In this document: positions 1 through 7,500 of the stretch, piece after piece
Layout: each line of letters opens with the position of its first letter
Numbering within the stretch: the stretch's first letter is position 1
From: Candidatus Sumerlaeota bacterium
GTDB taxonomy: Bacteria; UBP6; UBA1177
Assembly: GCA_007136595.1 (NCBI GenBank)
Contig: SLGQ01000189.1
Span: forward strand, 1-8,357
Length of the DNA stretch: 8,357 bases
Reading direction: 5' to 3'
Made by a program: the position numbers and the translations under genes
The notes under the pieces: generated by a model
Database searches by the model: none
Told to the model about the DNA's origin: nothing
Seen by the model: only the letters and a program-made list of their open reading frames with translations

Positions 1-72
1 AAAGTGGGTCGCAATGATCCTTGTCTATGCGGAAGCGGAAAAAAGTATAAAAAATGTTGCGGATTAAAATGA
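1..72 (+). CDS. C-terminal end of a SEC-C motif protein (SecA or other), 5' truncated
   Basis: Reading frame 1 is open from the window edge to a TGA at 70-72 and gives 23 residues that form a complete SEC-C motif: GRNDPCLCGSG, then KKYKKCC. The four metal ligands expected for zinc are Cys8, Cys10, Cys19 and Cys20 of the visible peptide (CxCx8CC). SEC-C motifs end the translocation ATPase SecA, where they bind zinc and help contact SecB and the ribosome, but they also end many unrelated small proteins, some with TPR or YecA-like domains. The usual CPCGSG is CLCGSG here. With only the tail visible I cannot choose between SecA and another SEC-C protein, so no symbol is given. The next gene starts 50 bases downstream on the same strand and could be co-transcribed. 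Confidence 0.85.
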   Translation, partial: KVGRNDPCLCGSGKKYKKCCGLK

Positions 73-113
73 TTCTGTTAAAAACATTTATAAACGAAAA
101 CTGTTGAAGGTGG

Positions 114-119
114 GGAGGG
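114..119 (+). promoter_or_regulatory. Shine-Dalgarno site with two possible starts
   Basis: GGAGGG is a strong ribosome binding sequence. The ATG at 123 lies four bases after the GGAGG core, which is short, while a second in-frame ATG at 129 (Met3) lies ten bases after it, which is slightly long. The two starts differ by two residues (Met-Ser), so the choice does not affect any domain. Confidence 0.6.
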
Positions 120-122
120 AAG

Positions 123-869
123 ATGAGCATGAAAATACCTAAAAGAACTGAGACAATAAAAAGGCATATTGAAAGATTCGAAAAACAGTTGCAGTATAAA
201 AAGCAGAGGTTCGGCTGTTATGATGACGGTGCCGGAACCCGTTACTTTATCGGTCCTTACTATATGCTTGCGGGCGATGTTGAGGGAGCTCTTAAACATT
301 TCAAATGGTTCAGTCGTGTTTTTCCTGATGACATTGGTGAGCCGGGTCAATATCTGTGCTGGACTCTGGTAATTTATAAATCGGGAGATTTGAAAAAAGC
401 TTACATGAAGTTTCTCCAGACTCTTTTTATGAATCCGTTCGTTATTGCAAGAGTTATAGGAATAGATTATAAACTGCCGTATAAGCCGAACTCAAATATT
501 CCGACAAAAGAATGGGCTGAATGGGTTCCTGATGAATTTTATGATGCATGGGATGAAGAAGCAGTCAGTTGGCTCAAAAAATCTTTTTATGATCCAAAAA
601 CTCAGGAGATATTTAATTATTATAGTGATATAGAAATAAAACTGGAAACTGAGCCAAGGGGGCAAAAAAGAACAAATATGGTTTACAAACTTTCTGATAT
701 GAGGAAAAGTGAAAAAATAGAGCAATTAAACCGGTTGATTGCCGGAAATGACGACAACTTTGAAAACAAAAGCAAAGATATCGAGTCAGAAAAGAAATCT
801 GATCTCCCCGAACCGATAAACATTGATGAATTTAGAAAGAAGAAGAAAAAAGATAGCACAATAAACTAA
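123..869 (+). CDS. TPR-like hypothetical protein with lysine-rich tail
   Basis: A 248-residue soluble protein with no signal peptide and no membrane segment. I do not recognise a named family. Residues 40-72 (YYMLAGDVEGALKHF in the middle) and 76-113 (YKSGDLKKAYMKFLQ) each look like a pair of amphipathic helices with the A-x-G-D-x-x-x-A spacing of tetratricopeptide repeats, suggesting a protein-protein binding surface. Residues 118-155 are rich in Trp and acidic residues (KEWAEWVPDEFYDAWDEE), and the last 60 residues are charged and probably disordered, ending in a run of Lys at 239-243. The start at 123 is favoured by its position after GGAGG, but 129 is also possible. It lies 70 bases upstream of the Snf2 gene with no convincing promoter between, so the two are probably co-transcribed. 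A role as adaptor to that ATPase, or an independent cytoplasmic role, cannot be decided from sequence. Confidence 0.85.
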   Translation: MSMKIPKRTETIKRHIERFEKQLQYKKQRFGCYDDGAGTRYFIGPYYMLAGDVEGALKHFKWFSRVFPDDIGEPGQYLCWTLVIYKSGDLKKAYMKFLQTLFMNPFVIARVIGIDYKLPYKPNSNIPTKEWAEWVPDEFYDAWDEEAVSWLKKSFYDPKTQEIFNYYSDIEIKLETEPRGQKRTNMVYKLSDMRKSEKIEQLNRLIAGNDDNFENKSKDIESEKKSDLPEPINIDEFRKKKKKDSTIN

Positions 870-927
870 AGACACATGCAAATAAGGCAGACAGTTGATA
901 AGATCAAACGAACAATGACATTCTGAC

Positions 928-933
928 AGGAGA
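928..933 (+). promoter_or_regulatory. Shine-Dalgarno site of the SWIM-Snf2 gene
   Basis: AGGAGA ends six bases before the ATG at 940, an ideal spacing that fixes this start. The protein then opens directly with the Trp-rich N-terminus usual for SWIM-Snf2 proteins. Confidence 0.7.
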
Positions 934-939
934 ACACTT

Positions 940-3900
940 ATGGCTGAAATTTTTGGGAAGACATGGTGGGGTGGACAATGGCTTGGAGCATTGGATAATA
1001 TTGACTACAGCAATCGTCTTCCAAGAGGCAGAAGCTATGCCAATACAGGAAAAGTAGCTGCTGTAACATTTAGAGAAAACATGATTACTGCTAAGGTAGA
1101 GGGCAGATACAGGAGTGCATATAAGATTTCTATTATCATCCCCCCTTTTTTTGAAGATGATGTGGAAAAACTTATGGCAGAAATTATAGATCGCCCAATG
1201 TTGATATCAAAACTGTTTAACAGAGAACTTGATCCTGAAATTCTTACTATCGCTTCGAAAATCGGGTTAAAGGTTTTTCCGCAAAAGTGGACAGATTTGA
1301 AAATGCAGTGCAGTTGTCCTGACTGGGCAGTACCCTGCAAACATATTGCTGCTGTAATTTACATGATTTCACGGGAAATAGACAACAATCCTTTCCTTGT
1401 TTTCGAGATGCATAATGTTAATCTGATTGAAGAACTTAAAAAACGAGGAATTGATTTAACTAAACAAAAAGACACAGAAATTCCTGAATTTGAAAAGCTT
1501 TTTGAGTTAAAAAAAGGAAATAAAAAGAAATCTTTGGACAATGAATCTGCGTACCGGAAAGTCGATCTTTCAAAACTTAATGATATTACAGCGACTCTGA
1601 TTAGGATTCTTCCTGATTCTCCGCCCTTTTATCCATACGGTAACTTCAGGGATATATACGGAAAACATGTTGCCAGAACCGTTAGAAAGGCTCAGAAACA
1701 TGCTTCAAAAGATATTCCATTTGCTGCAGAGCCTGCCGGAACACTTCCTAAGCAAAGTAATATTGCAATTATTACAGATAGACGGGGTTCTTTTTTTATC
1801 GGGGGTAGCAACCATACTATCAAAGATCCTTTAAATCTCTTAGATGAATTACTGGCAATAAAACCGGAAATGATTCCTGATTACAATCCTTCGGTTGCTG
1901 TTTTTCGTACTTTTGCTGAAATAGCACTTCATCTTCTTGCAAAAGGTGCTGTTACACCTTTAATTTGCCAAAGATCCGACAGTTTTTATGCGATAAGGTG
2001 GATTCCGGCTATGATAGATTCATCTGTCAGAAGTCTTATCGGAAAGTGTTCTGAATTGCCGACAGAAGGTCTGCTTTTTTTAGAAAAATCATTGACAAAA
2101 AAGAAGTCACTAAAACAAATAAATGCAAAACCGACAGATATTATATCATTTTTTCTGACAAGCCTGATTAATGAGATATCTCCTGGTCTAACGGGAGATA
2201 TTTTTCTCGACATGTTTTTTAAAGGATCTTCGTATAATTTTAAGGGAGTTGGTGAAGAAAATTTTCCGGGAGGAATAAAAGTCTGGCTGGACAGACATTA
2301 TATCCACAATGAATTTTTTAAACCTGTGATGATAATCAGTGAACTCAAACAGGATAAATTCGGAGTTTCACTGCATGTTGAACAGCCGGGAACAGATATT
2401 CCGGCTACTTTTAAAGATATTTTCGAAAAAAAAGAGTTTTCAGATAAAAGATATCAGGTTCTGAAAGCATTTTCACTGATTTCGCCCTTTGTTGAAGGTC
2501 TTGACAGACACATTAATTCAAAAGCTGAAATTCCTATTGAATATGATATGGCAAAATTCGGTACATTCATAACTGAAATACTGCCTTTAATAAAACTTAT
2601 GGATATCAAGGTCATTCTTCCTAAATCCCTGCAACAGATATTCAGACCTAAACCAACAATAAAAGTTAAGAAAAACACCTCAGATGCAGGAATATCTTTT
2701 TTCAACATTAATGATATGTTGAATTTTGACTGGCAAGTTGCAATGGGTGGAAACATTATTTCCAAAGAGGAGTTTGATGTTATTTCAAAAAAAGCAAAGG
2801 GTCTTGTCAAATTTAAAGGTGCCTTCGTTTATTTAAATGAAAATGATCTTTATAACATTTCACGCCATTTCGAAAAATCAAGACCGCTTAAACCTATGGA
2901 AATATTACGAACCGCAATTGTCGGTGAATATGAAGGTGCCCCTGTTCTTCTTTCCGGAGAGGTCAAGCAGGCAATATCTGAAATTATCTCATGGAACAAT
3001 CAGGTAATTCCCGAAAAAATAACAGCAACGCTTAGACCTTATCAGCATAGAGGTTACTCATGGCTTTACAACAATTCTAAAATAGGATTTGGAAGTATCA
3101 TCGCAGATGACATGGGTCTTGGAAAAACACTGCAAGTCATCACTTTTTTTCAGAAACTCAAGGATGATAATTTGATTTCAGACAGGCACAGATGTCTTGT
3201 TGTGGTTCCGACAGGACTTCTTTTTAACTGGCAAAAAGAAATAGAGAAATTTGCTCCCGACCTTACAGCGGAGATATATCACGGACAATCAAGAGATGTT
3301 AAAAACTTTAAAAGTGATATAATACTGACAACTTACGGTGTAATAAGAAGTGATGCGGCAAAACTTGGAAAAAAAGAGTGGCTTGTTACGGTTATAGATG
3401 AGGCTCAGCATATAAAGAATCCTAAAACTGCTCAAACTAAAGCTGTAAAAAGCATCCCCTCAAAAACCCGGATAGCGATGAGTGGTACACCCGTTGAAAA
3501 CAGGTTGCTTGAATTCTGGTCAATTATGGATTTTGTAAATAAAGACTACTTGGGAAATACCACCACCTTTAATGAAATATTTGCATTTCCAATACAACGC
3601 AACCATGACGAAGAAGCTGTCCGTAAGTTTAAAAAAGCCACTACTCCCTTTCTGATGAGAAGATTGAAAACAGATAAATCAATTATCAGCGATCTTCCTG
3701 AAAAAATTGAGATAAACCAGTATGCTGCACTCACGAAAGAACAGGCTGCTCTTTATCAGAAAACAGTTTCTGAAGCACTTGAAACAATTGAAGGAATTAA
3801 AGAAACTGATCAGAAGTCCCTTTTTGTCAGACAAGGTCTTATTCTTCAGATGATTCTTGCCTTGAAACAAATATGCAACCATCCTGCCCAGTTTCTGAAA

Positions 3901-4443
3901 ACAGGCAGGAAAGAGGCTTCGCTTTCCGGAAAAGCGGAACTCCTGAATGAAATACTTGAGATTATTACAGAAAGTCACGAAAAAGCACTTGTATTTACCC
4001 AGTTTAGAGAGATGGGTGAAATACTGGCACATATTATTGAAGAAAAATTCGGTGAGAAACCACTCTTTTATCATGGAGGATGCTCCATTAAACAGAGGCA
4101 GGAAATGGTAGATCGGTTTCAGAATAACAGAGGTGACAGATTGTTTGTTCTGTCTCTCAAAGCAGCAGGAACGGGACTGAATCTCACTGCGGCAAATCAT
4201 GTGATTCACTATGATTTATGGTGGAATCCCGCAGTCGAAGCACAGGCAACCGACAGAGCATACCGCATAGGGCAGCAAAAGAATGTTGAAGTACACCGTT
4301 TTATCACCAGGAATACTTTTGAAGAAAAAATAGATAGCATGATTCAAAGCAAGAAACATCTTGCAGAAATGACAGTCGCTACAGGTGAAAACTGGATAGG
4401 ATCATTAAGCAACCGGGATCTGAATGAGATATTCAGACTGTAA
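940..4443 (+). CDS. SWIM zinc-finger Swi2/Snf2-family ATPase
   Basis: A 1167-residue superfamily 2 DNA translocase, expected in the cytoplasm on double-stranded DNA or nucleoprotein. Domains in order: a Trp-rich N-terminus (TWWGGQWLGAL near residue 10); a SWIM zinc finger at 122-135 with ligands Cys124, Cys126, Cys133 and His135 (CSCPDWAVPCKH); a long bacterial Snf2-associated middle region containing FDWQVAMGG (596-604) and LVKFKGAFVYL (622-632), matching the SNF2 helicase-associated domain (PF12419 type); then two RecA-like lobes. Motifs are DDMGLGKT (723-730, Walker A), DEAQ (820-823, Walker B), SGTPVEN (848-854, motif III), VFTQF (1018-1022, motif IV), SLKAAGTGLN (1072-1081, motif V) and QATDRAYRIGQ (1102-1112, motif VI with arginine fingers). 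All catalytic motifs are intact, so ATPase activity is expected. Family members act in chromatin-like remodelling, transcription recycling or DNA repair, and a few act in phage defence. The substrate here is unknown. The gene has a clear SD and probably shares a transcript with the TPR-like gene upstream. Confidence 0.96.
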   Translation: MAEIFGKTWWGGQWLGALDNIDYSNRLPRGRSYANTGKVAAVTFRENMITAKVEGRYRSAYKISIIIPPFFEDDVEKLMAEIIDRPMLISKLFNRELDPEILTIASKIGLKVFPQKWTDLKMQCSCPDWAVPCKHIAAVIYMISREIDNNPFLVFEMHNVNLIEELKKRGIDLTKQKDTEIPEFEKLFELKKGNKKKSLDNESAYRKVDLSKLNDITATLIRILPDSPPFYPYGNFRDIYGKHVARTVRKAQKHASKDIPFAAEPAGTLPKQSNIAIITDRRGSFFIGGSNHTIKDPLNLLDELLAIKPEMIPDYNPSVAVFRTFAEIALHLLAKGAVTPLICQRSDSFYAIRWIPAMIDSSVRSLIGKCSELPTEGLLFLEKSLTKKKSLKQINAKPTDIISFFLTSLINEISPGLTGDIFLDMFFKGSSYNFKGVGEENFPGGIKVWLDRHYIHNEFFKPVMIISELKQDKFGVSLHVEQPGTDIPATFKDIFEKKEFSDKRYQVLKAFSLISPFVEGLDRHINSKAEIPIEYDMAKFGTFITEILPLIKLMDIKVILPKSLQQIFRPKPTIKVKKNTSDAGISFFNINDMLNFDWQVAMGGNIISKEEFDVISKKAKGLVKFKGAFVYLNENDLYNISRHFEKSRPLKPMEILRTAIVGEYEGAPVLLSGEVKQAISEIISWNNQVIPEKITATLRPYQHRGYSWLYNNSKIGFGSIIADDMGLGKTLQVITFFQKLKDDNLISDRHRCLVVVPTGLLFNWQKEIEKFAPDLTAEIYHGQSRDVKNFKSDIILTTYGVIRSDAAKLGKKEWLVTVIDEAQHIKNPKTAQTKAVKSIPSKTRIAMSGTPVENRLLEFWSIMDFVNKDYLGNTTTFNEIFAFPIQRNHDEEAVRKFKKATTPFLMRRLKTDKSIISDLPEKIEINQYAALTKEQAALYQKTVSEALETIEGIKETDQKSLFVRQGLILQMILALKQICNHPAQFLKTGRKEASLSGKAELLNEILEIITESHEKALVFTQFREMGEILAHIIEEKFGEKPLFYHGGCSIKQRQEMVDRFQNNRGDRLFVLSLKAAGTGLNLTAANHVIHYDLWWNPAVEAQATDRAYRIGQQKNVEVHRFITRNTFEEKIDSMIQSKKHLAEMTVATGENWIGSLSNRDLNEIFRL
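2173..2204 (+). other. Terminator-like hairpin inside the Snf2 coding sequence
   Basis: Bases 2173-2185 (GAGATATCTCCTG) pair with 2192-2204 (CGGGAGATATTTT) around the six-base loop GTCTAA, giving 13 consecutive pairs of which three are G-U. Eight of these, ATATCTCC with GGAGATAT, are a perfect inverted repeat. A run of five T (2201-2205) follows immediately, partly inside the stem. It encodes ordinary residues near position 412-422 of the ATPase, so it may be a coding coincidence. The shape is nevertheless that of an intrinsic terminator or pause site. Confidence 0.4.
4419..4437 (+). repeat. Short inverted repeat at the end of the Snf2 gene
   Basis: TCTGAAT (4419-4425) and ATTCAGA (4431-4437) form a perfect seven-base-pair stem with the five-base loop GAGAT, just before the TAA at 4441. 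There is no T-run after it, so it is not a terminator alone. It could protect the 3' end of the message, or be chance in an AT-rich sequence. Confidence 0.3.
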
Positions 4444-4470
4444 TGCAACATATTTCTCACAATAAATTGC

Positions 4471-4491
4471 CAATCATCAGGGATTGTTTTT
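4471..4491 (+). terminator. Weak intrinsic terminator candidate after the Snf2 gene
   Basis: CAATC (4471-4475) pairs with GATTG (4482-4486) around the loop ATCAGG and is followed directly by TTTTT and then ATTT. The position, 28 bases past the stop codon, and the T-run are right for a terminator. The stem is only five base pairs with two G-C pairs, so termination is likely partial at best. Confidence 0.35.
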
Positions 4492-4492
4492 A

Positions 4493-4521
4493 TTTACAAT
4501 TGAATTGAGGTCGGGTATATT
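4493..4521 (+). promoter_or_regulatory. Sigma70-type promoter candidate for the PLD-helicase unit
   Basis: TTTACA (4493-4498, five of six matches to TTGACA) and TATATT (4516-4521, five of six matches to TATAAT) are separated by exactly 17 bases. Transcription would begin near 4528-4530, leaving a leader of about 25 bases that contains the ribosome site. It follows the terminator candidate directly, which supports a transcription-unit boundary here. No clear operator repeat is visible around it. Chance matches are common in AT-rich DNA, so this needs transcript mapping. Confidence 0.5.
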
Positions 4522-4540
4522 GAGGGACTTGTGTTGAAGG

Positions 4541-4547
4541 AGAGGAG
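4541..4547 (+). promoter_or_regulatory. Shine-Dalgarno site of the PLD-helicase gene
   Basis: AGAGGAG ends five bases before the ATG at 4553 and is preceded by a second purine stretch (AAGG, 4537-4540). This supports 4553 as the start. The same seven bases serve the next gene at 7795-7801. Confidence 0.7.
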
Positions 4548-4552
4548 TTTTT

Positions 4553-7500
4553 ATGGTTGGAAAACTTATTACAAATGATCAGAATGTATTGATAGAAAGA
4601 ATGCGAAATGTTATTCCGAACTGTGAAAACATATATGCTCTTGTGGGTTACTTTTATTTCAGCGGGTTTTCTGAACTATCTGAAGATATAAAAAACAAAA
4701 AAATGAAGATTCTTGTCGGAATGGATATTGACACCCTTGTTTCAGGAAAACTTAAAGAAATTTCTTTGATAAATAAGATTGAAGAAGAAAAGAGTGATAT
4801 TGAAATAAGAAAAGAATATTATGAAAAACTCACCGGTTTGATAAATGAAACTGATAGTTTTGACAGCACAAAACAGGAAAAAAATTTAAAGCTGTTCATT
4901 GAAAAAATAAAAGACGGCACTCTTGAAATAAGAAAAACAAGAGAACCGAACCATGCTAAAATGTATATTTTTGAAAATGACCATAATCACAATGAAAATG
5001 GCGATTATCTCGGAATAGTTGTTACAGGCTCAAGCAATTTTTCTTACAGCGGTCTTGCTGGAAGAAATGAGATAAATGTAATGTTCAGGGATAACAGGGA
5101 TTTTGAAGAAGCTAAAACACTTTTTGAGAAACTCTGGAACAACTCAGTTGAGGTTGTAAGTGAATATAACAAAGACGATTTTTTTACAGAAGTCGAGAAA
5201 AGAATATGGACCGAGAAAATTCCCGATCCCGTACTGCTTTTTATCAGGGCTCTTTCTGAGTATTTTTCTGTTAAAAATGACCAGTCTGTTAAACTTCCTT
5301 ATGAGATAAACAAAAAGTTTTCCAACTTTAAATATCAAGCGGATGCAATACAAAAATCAATTGCTATCATAGAAAGACATAATGGCGTTATTATTGCAGA
5401 TGTTGTCGGTCTTGGAAAATCAGTAATTGCTTCAGCTGTTGCACATAATTTAAAATTGCCGGCAATTATAATTTCACCACCGCACCTTACTGACCAATGG
5501 GAAGAATACAGGATGCAGTTCAATTATAATGCAAGGGTTTTCAGTAGTGGTAAAATTGAAGAAGCTTTGAAAAGTCACTGTTTTGATGAAGAATATCTGA
5601 TAATTATAGATGAAGCTGCAAGATACAGAAATCCCGAAACAAAAGATTATGCCCTTTTGCATAAACTTTGTCAGGGGAATAAGGTTATTCTTATCACCGC
5701 AACACCTTTTAACAATAAACCTGAAGATATTTTTTCTCTAATTCAACTATTTCAGATTCCTGCAAAATCAACAATCAGAACTGTTCAGAATCTTTCAGGG
5801 GCATTCCGGGAACTTATAAAAGAGTACTCCATGCTACAAAAACTTAACAGAAGTGGAAATATTCAAACATCTGAACTGAAAGAGGAAATAAGAAAGATTT
5901 CAATGAGAATAAGGGACATAATATTTCCTGTAGTTATTAGAAGGACCCGAATAGATCTGGATATTATTGAAGAGTACAAAAATGACTTGCAAAAACAGGG
6001 TATTCATTTCCCAATTGTTAACGAACCCGCTCTTGAAACTTATGAACTTGGTAAACTTGCACCGCTTTATGAGTCAACAACCGAAAAGATATATCCTAAA
6101 AATGAAGAAAAAACAGATAATAAGGACTGTTTTAAAGGGGCAAGATACCGTCCTTTATCCTATTTAAAGCCTGAATTTCTTGAAAGAAAGAAAAAGGAAA
6201 TGAGTCCATCGGAATATAGAAATCTTGAATATTTAATTGAAGGGCAGAAACATATTGCCGGATTTATGAGAACACTTCTTGTCAGAAGGTTTGAAAGTTC
6301 TATCGAGTCTTTCAGAAAATCTGTTGATTCAATTCTTGGAGCATCGGAGTTAATAAAAGGCTGGTTTGAAAAAGGGAAAATTCCTGTCAGAAAAAAAGGC
6401 AATGTTATAGATGTTGATACTTTTTTAAACCTTAATGGTGAAGAACTTGAAATGTTTTCTTCTGAAGTAGATGAAATAATAGAGGGGCTTAAAGAAAAAG
6501 GGTATGATTTTTTTCTAAGCGAAGATTTAACGGATGATTTCATTGATGATCTTGAAAAAGATATAATTCTGCTGAAAAATATAAAAAAAGATTGGGGAAA
6601 AGTAAATGCTGACCCTAAGCTGGAAGCTTTTTCTAACATTTTAAAGGAACATATAAGAAAAGAACCTGATAGAAAAATCATTGTTTTTTCTGAGTTTGCC
6701 GATACCGTGAATTATCTTTATGACAAACTGCAATACGGAATGAAAACCATAAAATATACATCAAAGGATGCAACCAAAGAAAACAAGAAAAAGGTTGAGC
6801 TTAATTTTGATGCCGGCATTGATGAGTCAGAACAGCTTAATGATTACGATATTCTGCTTGCTACTGATGCAATTTCAGAAGGATACAACCTTCATAGAGC
6901 CGGAACAATATTCAATTATGATATACCATATAATCCTACAAGGGTTATACAAAGAATTGGAAGAATCAACAGAATTAACAGGAAAATGTTTGAAACGCTT
7001 AATATTTACAATTATTTTCCTACAGCTAAAGGAGAAAAGGAAACCGGAATAAAAACAATATCAACATTTAAAATGGCAATGATTCATCAACTTATCGGAG
7101 AAGATGCAAAAGTTCTGACAAAAGAGGAGGAAGTTAACAAGTTTTATGCTGAAAAGCTAAAAGAAGAGAAAAAAGCTCAGGAAGAAGAATCATGGGATGC
7201 AAAATATAGAAATACGCTCTATTTTATTCAGAAAACCAACCGTGCTTTATTTGATGCCGCATTGTCTCTCCCTTTCAGAAGTAGAGTTAAGAGGACAAAG
7301 AAAGTTGAAAAATCCGGTGTTTTGGTCTTTGGAAGAAAAGGTGAAGAGTGTTCATTTAAGTTTTCAAATTCAGATGGAGAAATTGAAGATATAACGATAG
7401 AAACAGCTTTTAAACTAATGGATGCAGATTTCTCTGAGAAAGGAAACAAAGTTTCAGAAGTTTTTGATTCGCTTTATCAGAACACCAAAAAACATCTTTT

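Noticed and set aside
66..94. Promoter for the TPR-like gene at TATAAA (89-94)
   Set aside because: The -10-like box is good, but the matching -35 position reads AAAATG. It is unsupported in AT-rich DNA, though an internal start cannot be excluded.
169..372. 67-residue open frame on the + strand within the TPR-like gene
   Set aside because: It is out of frame with a well-supported gene, has no ribosome site of its own and no recognisable motif.
895..923. Promoter for the Snf2 gene starting at TTGATA
   Set aside because: TTGATA (895-900) is a fair -35 box, but the bases 17 downstream read ACATTC, with no -10 match at 16 to 18 bases.
3679..4209. 176-residue open frame on the - strand
   Set aside because: It lies wholly inside the Snf2 motor domain, is rich in Phe, Ser, Cys and Leu as expected for the antisense of an A-rich gene, and has no domain or ribosome site.
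6160..6681. 173-residue Ser/Phe-rich open frame on the - strand
   Set aside because: It is the complement of the Lys/Glu-rich insert of the PLD-helicase (Ser and Phe mirror AGA/GAA/AAA codons) and has no recognisable motif.
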